A stretch of DNA of 56,036 nucleotides from SAR202 cluster bacterium Io17-Chloro-G6 (GTDB lineage Bacteria; Chloroflexota; Dehalococcoidia; UBA3495), in assembly GCA_002816585.1 (NCBI GenBank), contig MUCT01000024.1:1-56036 (forward strand), written 5' to 3'. The position numbers and the translations under genes are program-made. Shown here one piece after another: positions 1-8,012 of this stretch. Numbering within the stretch: the first letter of the stretch is position 1; every line of letters starts with the position of its first letter. Under the pieces are notes generated by a model that ran no database searches, was not told where the DNA came from, and saw only the letters and a program-made list of their open reading frames with translations.

Positions 1-138
1 AAGATCAGCGGGCAGAGCATTAGTAAACCTTGGGAATCCGGCGGGATTCTCACTTAATTTCGTGCCAAACCTGTCCAACTGATGGGGTCCACCTTACAAC
101 AGCGCATAACGAGAATTATCTGGCAAAATGCGGGGTCG

Positions 139-282
139 ATGCGAGTGTGTTGGATTTGTGGTGACGAGCAGGCCGAGGTGCGTCAGCTTTATCTCAAACG
201 AGGATACATGTGTCGGGATTGCTATTCCTTCCAGCCCGGGACGGGTCCGGGGTTGATCAAGCGGAGTCAAGGCTCGCCGTAA
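139..282 (+). CDS. Small zinc-ribbon-like protein (about 47 aa)
   Basis: A short open frame carries two CxxC knuckles, CWIC near residue 4 and CRDC near residue 25, spaced as in a treble-clef or ribbon zinc site. An in-frame ATG at 82 would add 19 residues with no recognisable content, so I chose the ATG just before the first knuckle. No clear ribosome binding site is visible for either start. The protein could bind zinc and contact nucleic acid or protein, but I recognise no family. It lies 30 bp before a lipoprotein gene on the same strand. Its reality rests only on the paired cysteines. Confidence 0.4.
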   Translation: MRVCWICGDEQAEVRQLYLKRGYMCRDCYSFQPGTGPGLIKRSQGSP

Positions 283-311
283 TTCGCTGACCAGAGTGGG
301 TAATCAGTCGC

Positions 312-767
312 ATGACGGGCGCAGAAGATTGGGCCAAAGGAAGCACCCTCACAGAGCCGCTGGTGGGATCGAAGAAACTGCGGATCCTGATTTTGGCCGC
401 CGCCTTGTGTTTAATAGTTCTTGGCTGCACGGGTCCGACGTTCAATAGAGCCATTCACGATCCAGTAACCTCCACCGAAGAATTGCAGACCCAGTTGGCG
501 CGCTTGGAGCAGGTCAACCTGACCGTCGCCGGCGGGAAATTCGATCTCGGCCGATATCCGGCGCTCGTCGGCATCGACATTAGAAACGGCAACACTTTGG
601 TTGAGAAATTCATCTGCTGGGACGGTTGCCCAGAATTGGGCCAAGTATTCTTGGTTTACCAAGGCGTGGGTTCAAAAGAGGCTTGTCTCAACACTGAGGG
701 ATCGCCAATCATCTCCCCGGTTCCTATCCCAGGCGAGTCCTGGGGTTGCGTACTAATCATCGATTAG
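312..767 (+). CDS. Putative lipoprotein of unknown function (151 aa)
   Basis: After a hydrophilic lead of about 20 residues comes a basic KK.R segment, a hydrophobic stretch, and a lipobox ending LIVLGC at about residue 39. This predicts export and lipid attachment at that cysteine. The mature part is about 110 residues with a few cysteines (CWDGC, and two more near the end) that could form disulfides outside the membrane. I recognise no domain. The signal sequence would work better from a later start, but no ATG/GTG/TTG with a good ribosome site stands out, so the first ATG is kept. Nothing nearby suggests a role. Confidence 0.55.
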   Translation: MTGAEDWAKGSTLTEPLVGSKKLRILILAAALCLIVLGCTGPTFNRAIHDPVTSTEELQTQLARLEQVNLTVAGGKFDLGRYPALVGIDIRNGNTLVEKFICWDGCPELGQVFLVYQGVGSKEACLNTEGSPIISPVPIPGESWGCVLIID

Positions 768-896
768 CAGTTGTCTTTGTTTACGCCTCAGCCATTCGGC
801 CAACTTGCCTCCATCCCGGACCGTCAATACAATCAAAGGAATCAGGTCATGCCGGCGGAGCAGATCACGTAACGCGGAGCTCGGGGAGGCGGCATC

Positions 897-1601
897 ATGG
901 CACAAGAACTGGGCCGGATCCAGCGGCCCTCGGCAAGCCAATACAATGGGAGGCGCAAGCTGCTGCTCGTGCCCTTGGTCTATGGCCCCCAGGCGGACAA
1001 CGCCGAGGGCGCGGCGGTACTCCAGAATTATTGGGAACAGATGCAGACTCAGGTCGAGGCGCTGGAAGGCGCTCTGGGAGGTCTGCAGCACATCTATCAC
1101 GAGAGCCTGACCGTCGGCGGAGACGAGGGCCTGGAGCAACTGGGCGCCGCCGATCAGCGAAGCCACGGCTTTATCTCCGGCAAGACCACGTCGGGCGCGG
1201 TCTTGGAGCCGACCGAAGACATGGACGTCCTGCTGGAAACTTTAGACCTCCAGCGTTGCATGATGATTCCCCTGGCTAGCACCAGCGTGGCGTCCAAACT
1301 CCAGGAATGGCATTCCGAAAGCAACCGGCAGCGCTACGAACACATCGCCAACCAGATAGACAACACTTTAGGGGAGAACGAGACCGGATTGCTGTTGATC
1401 AGCGAGCGTCACCAGGTGCAGTTTCCCAGCGACGTAGAGGTGTTCTATGTTTCTCCGCCGGCCCTGGACGAGTACCGCCGCTGGTTCCAGAACTGGATGG
1501 AACAGCAGCAAGCTGCTACTGGGGCGGCGAGGGGGGAGCCGGCAGACGATGCCGAAGAAGCAGCGATTGAGGAAGCGGACAGCGAGAATAAGACGCCGTA
1601 A
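897..1601 (+). CDS. Conserved-looking hypothetical cytoplasmic protein (234 aa)
   Basis: The ATG at 897 follows a GGGGAGG ribosome site at about 885-891. The protein has no signal peptide or membrane segment. The N-terminal 60 residues form a core with LLLVPLVYGP, the middle is helical, and a C-terminal beta/alpha segment contains LLLISERHQVQFPSDVEVFY. The last 30 residues are acidic low complexity. The central layout (a helical stretch followed by a strand LLLISE.H) faintly recalls bacterial release-factor-like (baeRF/eRF1-like) proteins, but I cannot establish that, so no function is assigned. It stands alone, about 200 bp before the next gene's start. Confidence 0.75.
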   Translation: MAQELGRIQRPSASQYNGRRKLLLVPLVYGPQADNAEGAAVLQNYWEQMQTQVEALEGALGGLQHIYHESLTVGGDEGLEQLGAADQRSHGFISGKTTSGAVLEPTEDMDVLLETLDLQRCMMIPLASTSVASKLQEWHSESNRQRYEHIANQIDNTLGENETGLLLISERHQVQFPSDVEVFYVSPPALDEYRRWFQNWMEQQQAATGAARGEPADDAEEAAIEEADSENKTP

Positions 1602-1724
1602 CAGCCGTGATTCTGCTGCCGCCGGGTTGGCCTGCCAAGCAGCTACATCCGCGACGAAGTGTCTTTCGCGCCGCTCATGCCGAAAGGCAATTTTCCTGGA
1701 TTTCGGACCTTATCCGACGGCACA

Positions 1725-1753
1725 TTGACACTATCTGTAGGTAAACTCATACT
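1725..1753 (+). promoter_or_regulatory. Sigma-70-type promoter before the luciferase-like monooxygenase
   Basis: A perfect TTGACA (1725-1730) is separated by 17 bp from CATACT (1748-1753). Transcription would start near 1760, giving a leader of about 40 nt before the ATG at 1803. Confidence 0.6.
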
Positions 1754-1802
1754 GGCCCAAAATCCAGATGTGGTATTCAACACGTGCGGCCGGAGGCTTC
1801 AC

Positions 1803-2981
1803 ATGGAACGGGAAGTGCTCTTCTTCACCGAGATGGGGTACACGTCGTACCCGCAAGATCAGGCGAGGGAACTGGGTTACAACAACCTGATGTTCCCCAA
1901 TGAGTACTTCAGCCCGGAAAAAGCCCAGGAGCTTTACTCGATGTATTTCGAGGAACTACAGTATTGCACCGAGTCGGGCTTCGACGGTGTGATGATTAAT
2001 GAGCATCACAACAACCCGCTGTGCATGATGCCGTCGGTGAATGTGATCGGATCGGTGCTGGCCCGGACCACCAAGAAGGGTAAAATCGCCTTCCTGGGCA
2101 ACGTCCTGCCTATCCACGAGAACCCGCTGCGGGTGGCCGAAGAGATTGCCATGATCGACATTCTTTCCGGCGGCCGGGTAGTCTGCGGTTTCGTCCGCGG
2201 TATCGGACAGGAAAGCATATCCACCAACACCAATCCAGTGTACAACCGGGAAAGGTTCGATGAGGCCCACGACGTCATCATCAAAGCTTGGACGACGCCC
2301 GGCCCCTTCCGGTACGAGGGCAAGCACTACCATTACCGGGTGGTGAATCCCTGGATGATGCCACTGCAAAAACCCCACCCGCCCGTCTGGATACCGGGAG
2401 TTGCTTCGTCCGAGTCCGTGATCTGGGCCGCGAAGCACAAGTATCCTTACGTGGCCTTGGCCCCGCCCATGAACCTGCTCCGGGGCATTTATGATTTGTA
2501 CGATGAGACCGCCAAGGCTGACGGATGGACTCCCACCGACGAGCACCGGGCCTATGCCGTCAGAGTCAACGTGGCCGATTCGGACGAGAAGGCTTACGAA
2601 GAGGGCAAGAACTTCTACTGGCAACTAGGAACTTCATTTGGGATAACGCCAAACCACTGGCAAGCGCCTCCAGGGTACATCTCCCGGGCCTCTGCCCAGG
2701 GAGCACGGGAAGCGGCCAGGCGTGCGGCCTCCAACATCACTCCAGGCGGACCCACCTTGCCTTATGAAGAGGCCCAAGAAACCGTCCAGATTATCACCGG
2801 CAACCCCGATACAGTGATCAAGAAGTTGAAGAAGGTCATCGACCTGATCGATCCCGGCCACATCGTGCTGTGGGGACGGGAAGGGCCCATGTCCCACAAC
2901 GTGGCCATGCGCAGCATCGACCTCATGGGCCAAGAGGTAATACCGGCCATCAAGGAATACCAAGCTGTGCGGCAAGATTAG
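1803..2981 (+). CDS. LLM-class flavin-dependent oxidoreductase (luciferase-like, 392 aa)
   Basis: This is a bacterial-luciferase-family TIM-barrel monooxygenase. These enzymes use reduced flavin (FMNH2 or F420) to oxygenate or oxidise aldehydes, ketones or other small organics in the cytoplasm. Family signs are the early GFDGVMINEHH strand with its paired histidines, the GGRVVCGFVRG segment, RFDEAHDVIIKAW, and the HPPVWIPG motif of the central barrel. The frame extends upstream to 1659, but the ATG at 1803 has GGAGG at 1792-1796 and begins with the usual family N-terminus, so it is preferred. A good promoter precedes it. The exact substrate cannot be read from the sequence. Expansion of this family is known in SAR202 Chloroflexota. 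Confidence 0.93.
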   Translation: MEREVLFFTEMGYTSYPQDQARELGYNNLMFPNEYFSPEKAQELYSMYFEELQYCTESGFDGVMINEHHNNPLCMMPSVNVIGSVLARTTKKGKIAFLGNVLPIHENPLRVAEEIAMIDILSGGRVVCGFVRGIGQESISTNTNPVYNRERFDEAHDVIIKAWTTPGPFRYEGKHYHYRVVNPWMMPLQKPHPPVWIPGVASSESVIWAAKHKYPYVALAPPMNLLRGIYDLYDETAKADGWTPTDEHRAYAVRVNVADSDEKAYEEGKNFYWQLGTSFGITPNHWQAPPGYISRASAQGAREAARRAASNITPGGPTLPYEEAQETVQIITGNPDTVIKKLKKVIDLIDPGHIVLWGREGPMSHNVAMRSIDLMGQEVIPAIKEYQAVRQD

Positions 2982-3120
2982 CTGCCGGCAAGCTGGAAGA
3001 GCGATTGCCCCCTTTCGCAAGGGTAATTATAACGTTGACTTATCTTGCGAAAAGGTGTAACTTGAAGATAAGAATCGGGCGAGGCTCCTTGTGGGAGCCA
3101 CTTCTGGTTCTTTGTTTTTT

Positions 3121-3861
3121 CTACAAATCCCCTGGCACCATTCGGAACAAGGCGGGCCTCTCAAACCCTTCATGGTTTATCAAGTCGTCCCGCACCTTCT
3201 GTTCAATAATCCGGTGCCAACGTCTTATGGCATGCAAGTAGAGGTCTCCTACAGGTGGGGCAGTTCTGTAAAGCTCCGCTTCTTGATATTGGCGAATCAC
3301 TGATGCCACCAAATCCGCAATCTGGATTCCCGCCGAAGTCTGCGAATCTACGAAACACGGTGCATCAGTGATATGTGTGGACGCCCTACCTTCGTCTGAC
3401 CGGTATAGGAAACCGTTGAATTGCCACCCCACCCCTCCATACAACCCTGCAGACCCATCAAACATGAGGGTTGCCATTTCGTCCTGTTCTTCGGCCAATA
3501 ATTCCACGCGTTGAACCAAGAACCGAAAACGGTTAGGAAGATAAGGACTATTAGGTATTGGCGCAGGGAAAGGTCCTTCCATAATCATCGCGAAAATATC
3601 GATTGGCAAGTTCAGGAGAGTGCTGAAAAACTCATCAAGGAACTGGACATATTCCGGTTTGCGTCTGAAAGTGCGCCGGTTTATAAGATTTACAGCTTTG
3701 AGCTCGATCCGTTCCCGACCCAGTATGTCTCGTTTCAATCCGTGGATTCTCCCACTGATTGACCTTGAATTCTGGTCAGATATGCACACTGCTACTACGA
3801 CCGGTCTAGTGGTCGGGTCATTTGGGTGCGGATGCCCACTTTCATCGATAAAGATCAACAT
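3121..3861 (-). CDS. DUF3800 domain protein (246 aa)
   Basis: The protein opens with MLIFIDESGHP, the hallmark start of DUF3800, in which the Asp-Glu pair sits at the end of an RNase-H-like first strand. Near the C-terminus, DSQTSAGIQIADLVASVI matches the conserved QxADxxa motif of the same family. DUF3800 proteins are widespread in mobile and defence-associated DNA and are suspected, not shown here, to be nucleases. It is convergent with the luciferase-like gene, and its sequence looks richer in A+T than its neighbours, which suits recent acquisition. No partner gene is adjacent, so its role is open. Confidence 0.85.
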   Translation of the reverse strand: MLIFIDESGHPHPNDPTTRPVVVAVCISDQNSRSISGRIHGLKRDILGRERIELKAVNLINRRTFRRKPEYVQFLDEFFSTLLNLPIDIFAMIMEGPFPAPIPNSPYLPNRFRFLVQRVELLAEEQDEMATLMFDGSAGLYGGVGWQFNGFLYRSDEGRASTHITDAPCFVDSQTSAGIQIADLVASVIRQYQEAELYRTAPPVGDLYLHAIRRWHRIIEQKVRDDLINHEGFERPALFRMVPGDL

Positions 3862-3960
3862 TAAGCAATCTCCGAGTTTCTATGACCAATAGCGCACCTC
3901 TGCACCGGAGGCTTCATCCCAGAAAACCCTCTTTCTGAATTGAGAAGTTGGCGCTACGGT

Positions 3961-4836
3961 CTACCGGTTATCGCCGGGCAAGCGAGTGGCGATGGCGCCC
4001 AAAGACGCCGGAGGCCAGGGGCCGGTCAAGAAGTCGTACAGGTTGCCGGCGTTTATGCGCATCACCATGGGCGCCATACCCTCCTGCTCCACGTCCATGG
4101 GATACCGGTCGGTCATATCCGTCAGGGCCGCAACCGCCTCTTCCCTGGTCATGCCCCGGTCCACGGCATCCTTAACGTAGTCCTTCCACTCGGAGATAAA
4201 CGACCCCCGCTCATCTAGATAGCCCTTGCCGCACAACTCCCCGTGCCCCGGCACAAAAATGTCCTCGTTCAGTTTCCGCAGCGACTTCAATGCGACCAGC
4301 CAGAGGTCTGGGTTGGCCTCGTGAAGCCAGGTTTGGACCCCGTGGAATATGTTGTCGCTGGTGAAAACCACGCCTTCCTCTTTGGCGATCACCGCCGCTT
4401 GGTGAAGGGTGTGGCCGGGCATGTGGATCATCTCGAAGGTGTGGTAGCCTACGTGGATGGTCATGTTGTCCCGGAAGGTGAATACGGGGAAGTTGGCGGT
4501 GTACCCCTCGAGCAACGCTGGCTCGTCCGGCCCAAAGGTGCCCACCCTGGCCGCATGCTCGGCCATATCGGTGTTCAACATGCGGGTCCGGACCCCCTCA
4601 TGGGCGATGACTGGCGCATCGAAGAAAGCGTTACCGGTCCAGTGGTCGCCGTGGGGCTCCGTATTGATGATGTAGCGGAGCAGCCCTCGTTTCTCGACTT
4701 CCGACTTCAGCCACATGGCCGTGGTCGGCTTGTGGGGGCTGTCGATCATGACGATACCGTCGGTGGTGGTCACAAAACCGAAGTTGCATCCCCGTGCCTC
4801 AGTCTCAACCCAAACGTTGCTGGTTACTTGTTTCAT
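3961..4836 (-). CDS. Metallo-beta-lactamase-fold hydrolase with an altered metal motif (291 aa)
   Basis: The fold is clear: GIVMIDSPH (strand with Asp), the metal loop TEPHGDHWTG at residues 59-68, MPGHT (third site His), TSDNIF (bridging Asp) and VPGHGE (last His). In most family members the first loop is THxHxDH. Here the first metal-binding His is Glu60, giving E-x-H-x-D-H, as in certain variant lactamases and hydrolases. It is probably a soluble zinc hydrolase acting on a small ester, lactone or thioester. No signal peptide is seen. It lies divergent from the peroxiredoxin gene, about 290 bp away. Confidence 0.9.
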   Translation of the reverse strand: MKQVTSNVWVETEARGCNFGFVTTTDGIVMIDSPHKPTTAMWLKSEVEKRGLLRYIINTEPHGDHWTGNAFFDAPVIAHEGVRTRMLNTDMAEHAARVGTFGPDEPALLEGYTANFPVFTFRDNMTIHVGYHTFEMIHMPGHTLHQAAVIAKEEGVVFTSDNIFHGVQTWLHEANPDLWLVALKSLRKLNEDIFVPGHGELCGKGYLDERGSFISEWKDYVKDAVDRGMTREEAVAALTDMTDRYPMDVEQEGMAPMVMRINAGNLYDFLTGPWPPASLGAIATRLPGDNR

Positions 4837-4976
4837 GACTCGCCTCTATTCGATTCGGAAGAGTTCCAAACCTGATCCGCGCCTTCAAATTGGAGGCAGA
4901 TTACTCCAGGGCAGCCTCGAGGTCAAATCTTTGCTCAGAGGCCCTAGCAGCCTAACGTCTGAACCTCAGCCTTTCA

Positions 4977-5005
4977 TTGACGGCCTGCCTGGCCACAGCT
5001 ATGCT
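4977..5005 (+). promoter_or_regulatory. Candidate promoter for the peroxiredoxin-like gene
   Basis: TTGACG (4977-4982), a 17 bp spacer and TATGCT (5000-5005) lie about 120 bp before the ATG at 5124. Nothing else is recognisable in the 4837-5123 gap. Confidence 0.45.
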
Positions 5006-5123
5006 GGCGCTATTCCGCCGGAGCATTTCCCTTAATTGTGGGAACGCGCATCTATTTTCGAGGGCAGGCGTCTTATCAAATCGGGTAATTGCAGGTCATC
5101 TGTGGCCAGACCAAGGAGTGACA

Positions 5124-5627
5124 ATGGGCGAAATGTTGCAACAGGGAGCTCGTCTCCCTACGATCACTCTCAAGCTGCTGGACGGCGGCACTCTAACTTT
5201 GCCCGGGGATGCACCCAGCCGGTACACGGCCCTGCTCTTCTACCGGGGCCACTGGTGACCCTATTGCAATCGGCAGTTGGCCGAGTGGGAAGCGAACAAA
5301 GCGGCGTTGGAGGAATTGGGAACGACCATCATCGCCATCAGCGTCGATAACCAAGAACAAGCACAGGAGGTAAAAGCCAAAGGGCTGACCTTTCCCGTCG
5401 CCTATGGTGCGACCAAAGAAGACGGCGAGTTGATCGGGGCCTGGTGGTCTGATGACCGGGGCGGTTACATCCAACCGGCCGAATTTCTGCTGGGCCGGGG
5501 CGGCGTGGTGTTGGGTTCCATGTACGCGTCTGGGCCGGTGGGCCGCATGGGCGCCGACGAGGCCATCCGGTTAATCACCAACCGCGAGAACCGGCGCCGT
5601 GAGCAAGAAGGCGAAGCGGCCCATTGA
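5124..5627 (+). CDS. Peroxiredoxin-like protein with candidate selenocysteine (167 aa)
   Basis: A thioredoxin-fold AhpC/TSA-type protein expected to reduce peroxides or act as a thiol oxidoreductase in the cytoplasm. ATG 5124 has AGGAG at 5114-5118. The frame runs 44 codons, meets TGA at 5256-5258, and continues unbroken for 122 codons in the same frame. The junction reads FYRGHW-(TGA)-PYCNRQL, and relatives have Cys at exactly this place (RGxWCPYC). Residue 45 is therefore the peroxidatic or CxxC first position, where selenocysteine replaces cysteine in other Prx-like selenoproteins. Cys48 is kept. A hairpin suited to a bacterial SECIS follows. The remainder (IIAISVDN, FPVAYGA, FLLGRGGVV) is normal for the family. 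The alternative is a nonsense mutation or sequencing error. Confidence 0.8.
5259..5289 (+). promoter_or_regulatory. SECIS-like hairpin just after the in-frame TGA
   Basis: TCGGC (5270-5274) pairs with GCCGA (5280-5284) around the 5-nt loop AGTTG. An outer helix CCC (5259-5261) can pair with GGG (5287-5289). The apical loop begins 17 nt after the TGA and has G as its second base, both within the usual limits for bacterial SECIS elements. The stem is short, so the call depends on the gene context. Confidence 0.55.
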
Positions 5628-5685
5628 CCTCAACCCATTAACCTCGACATGGGAAACTGGGCAAAAGGCAAATAGGGGGAGCACA

Positions 5686-6498
5686 TTGAGCAATTCTCAG
5701 GTGGTTGATCTGATGGAACAGGTTTGGCGTTCGATAGACTCGCTGTGTTCTCCCCTGACCGAAGCCCAGTGGAAGACGCCAACCGACTGCCCCGGCTGGT
5801 CGGTTCAAGACCAAGTCTCCCATCTGGTGGGGGCGGAGTCTAGAATCCTAGGCAACCCTGGGCCCGACCACACTCCTAAAGAGACGGGACACGTTAAGAA
5901 CGACGTTGGCCAGTCCAACGAAGTGGTGGTGGACTACCGCCGATCTTGGCCCGGCCGGAAAGTCTTGGACGAATTCCGGGAGTTGACCGGCCAACGCCTG
6001 GCTCTGTTAAGGAGCCTGACCGACGAGCAATTCGCCGCCGAGACTCAGACGCCCCTGGGTCCAGGCCCGGTGACGGAGTTTGTGCGCATCCGAATCTTCG
6101 ACGCGTGGGTGCACCAACAGGACATGCGCCGGGCTCTAAACATACCTGGAGACCTGGAAGGACCGGTGGCCGCCCATTCCGTGGGCCGGGTCGCCAGGGC
6201 CATGCCATTCGTGGTGGCCAGGAAAGCCCAGGCGCCAGACGGCGTCACCGTGGTGTTCGACGTCACCGGCCCGGCGGGCCGCACCGTTTCAGTAGGGATC
6301 GAAGAACGCCGGGGTAGGGAACTTGACTCTGAGCCGCCTAGACCGACGGTCAGAATCACCGCTGATGTCGAGACTTTCGTCTGCCTTGGGTGCGGACGAT
6401 GGGACCCGGCAGAAACCCTCAGGTTGGGCAAAGTCACGATCAATGGCGACGCCGCTTTGGGTGAAAACATCGTTAATCAAATGAATATTATGATCTGA
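5686..6498 (+). CDS. Maleylpyruvate isomerase / mycothiol-dependent DinB-like family protein (270 aa)
   Basis: The N-terminal half is a DinB-like four-helix domain with the family line WKTPTDCPGWSVQDQVSHLVG, followed by RIFDAWVHQQDMRRALN, which carries the typical WxHxxDxR metal and thiol-site pattern. The C-terminal part (residues about 180-265) resembles the SCP2-like domain of this family and contains CLGCGRWDP. Members bind a metal and are often thiol-dependent transferases or isomerases; whether this organism makes mycothiol is unknown. A GTG at 5599 would add 29 residues overlapping the preceding gene. The TTG at 5686 with GGGGGAG at 5675-5681 looks better. It is probably co-transcribed with the peroxiredoxin. 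Confidence 0.8.
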   Translation: MSNSQVVDLMEQVWRSIDSLCSPLTEAQWKTPTDCPGWSVQDQVSHLVGAESRILGNPGPDHTPKETGHVKNDVGQSNEVVVDYRRSWPGRKVLDEFRELTGQRLALLRSLTDEQFAAETQTPLGPGPVTEFVRIRIFDAWVHQQDMRRALNIPGDLEGPVAAHSVGRVARAMPFVVARKAQAPDGVTVVFDVTGPAGRTVSVGIEERRGRELDSEPPRPTVRITADVETFVCLGCGRWDPAETLRLGKVTINGDAALGENIVNQMNIMI

Positions 6499-6500
6499 CG

Positions 6501-6546
6501 GCGGGCTGTATCGCGGGCTGTATTAATGATAGCGATTCGCTATAAT
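6501..6546 (+). promoter_or_regulatory. Candidate regulated promoter of the MFS gene
   Basis: GCGGGCTGTAT occurs twice in tandem (6501-6511, 6513-6523). It is followed by the inverted repeat ATAGCG-ATT-CGCTAT (6529-6543), whose right arm overlaps a consensus -10 box TATAAT (6541-6546). The -35 region is weak, which would suit an activator bound at the direct repeats or a repressor on the inverted repeat. Confidence 0.45.
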
Positions 6547-6630
6547 CCTCTCAATGCATTATCGAATTTCCATCGTGTATCGGCGGGCAAATACCGGCAG
6601 ATCACACGACAAGTAGGCATGGTGCCGTAA

Positions 6631-8001
6631 TTGGCCCTTCTACATAAACCCAAGATAGGATTTTCGGCCGCCAAATTGCCCTTCGGCATCCACTATAGCT
6701 GGATCGTCATTGGCATCTTGGCGACCGTACAAATATTCGCCAGTTCTATCAGCATGGCCGCCGGGATCATGGTGCCACCGCTGAACGATTCCAGCGGCGA
6801 CTTTGGCTGGAGCCTGGGCACCATCGGCTTGGTCATTGCCAGCTACTACCTATTCGGCGCCATCTACGCACCAATCACCGGCTGGCTGGGCGACCGCTAC
6901 GGCTCCCGGAGGATGCTCTTCGCCGCCGGGCTCATGTTCCTGGTCAGCATGTACCTGCTTGGCCGGGTAACTGAGGTCTGGCACTTCTTCATCTTCTTCG
7001 GGGTGTTGCTCTCCCTGACTCAATCCTTGGCCATGGTGCCCCTTATGGCCGCCATCAGCGGCTGGTTCCGCCGCCGCCTAGGCCTTGGAATAGGAATCCT
7101 ATGGGGAGCGGGCGGGATCGGAACCGGGATAATGGCTCCATTAGTGGGCGGGTTCATCGAGGCTATCGGCTGGCAACAGACCTTCATGTTAATCGGCGTG
7201 GTTGGCGGAGGCATCATGCTTTGCCTGGTGCCATTCATGCGCAACCGGCCCGCCGACCTGGGGATACAGCCCTACGGCGCCCGGGAGACCGACGCGCCTA
7301 CCATCTTGAGGGACAATACCGTGGAACGGCTTCGCCAAAAGGTGTTCAACCAACACGTCCGCCGGACCAGGCCCTTCTGGAACTTGCCGTTGATCCATGG
7401 CCTGGGTTGCGCCGGACACGGCACCATCTTGATCTACATAATTCCACTGGCCTTCGATCGGGGAGTGTTCTCGTCTTTGGCCTCGGCGGGAATTATCGTA
7501 AGCATCATTTCCATGGTCAGCGTGGTCAGCCGGTTCGTGACTCCAATCTTGGCGGAGAGTTACGGCGTCCGGAGAATGATGGCCGCCAGCCTCTCGGTCC
7601 AGGCGCTCACGGTTTTGATGCTGTTTTGGGCCCAGGACCCATGGGTCTTCTACCTGTTTGCGGGGGCATTTGGGTTGGGGTTCGGCGGCGAGTGGACCGG
7701 TTACTTGATAATCAACCGGCAATACTTTGGCGACGGACCGATGGGAATGATCTACGGATGGCAAACTACCGGCGCGCTTATGGGGCATGCAGTGGCCACC
7801 GGATTGGCCGGGCTGGTGATCTACGCCACCGGGTCCTTTAATGTCGTCTTGGCCCTTTCCGTCGGATTCAGCGCCTTCGGCGTGTTGGTTATCGCTCTGC
7901 TCGACGATACTTCCCACGTGCTGATACCCGACTGGGAAGCTGAAATCGTCGAAGCGACGCAATTCAAGTCGGCGATTGCAGCGGCTGGGGCCAACGACTA
8001 G
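6631..8001 (+). CDS. Major facilitator superfamily transporter (456 aa)
   Basis: About twelve hydrophobic segments are separated by the family's loops. Between segments 2 and 3 lies GWLGDRYGSRRM, the canonical MFS GxxxDRxGxR motif, and a second copy-like motif (ESYGVRRMM) begins the second half. FRRRLGLGIGI in the fourth-fifth helix region fits the monocarboxylate/oxalate-formate antiporter branch. It would move an organic anion across the inner membrane. A stop codon lies directly before the TTG used as start, and the ATG at 6619 is cut off by it, so TTG 6631 is the earliest possible start. Surrounding catabolic oxygenase and deacetylase genes suggest it imports their substrate. Confidence 0.9.
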   Translation: MALLHKPKIGFSAAKLPFGIHYSWIVIGILATVQIFASSISMAAGIMVPPLNDSSGDFGWSLGTIGLVIASYYLFGAIYAPITGWLGDRYGSRRMLFAAGLMFLVSMYLLGRVTEVWHFFIFFGVLLSLTQSLAMVPLMAAISGWFRRRLGLGIGILWGAGGIGTGIMAPLVGGFIEAIGWQQTFMLIGVVGGGIMLCLVPFMRNRPADLGIQPYGARETDAPTILRDNTVERLRQKVFNQHVRRTRPFWNLPLIHGLGCAGHGTILIYIIPLAFDRGVFSSLASAGIIVSIISMVSVVSRFVTPILAESYGVRRMMAASLSVQALTVLMLFWAQDPWVFYLFAGAFGLGFGGEWTGYLIINRQYFGDGPMGMIYGWQTTGALMGHAVATGLAGLVIYATGSFNVVLALSVGFSAFGVLVIALLDDTSHVLIPDWEAEIVEATQFKSAIAAAGAND

Positions 8002-8012
8002 GCAGGCCGGCT

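Noticed and set aside
3035..3063. TTGACT-17-TAACTT promoter-like pair on the plus strand
   Set aside because: It points into the 3' end of the minus-strand DUF3800 gene with no plus-strand gene to serve; could at most give an antisense RNA.
5124..5627. Peroxiredoxin as a frame-shifted pseudogene
   Set aside because: The frame is the same on both sides of the single TGA, both halves match the family, and the TGA replaces exactly the redox Cys; selenocysteine explains it better.
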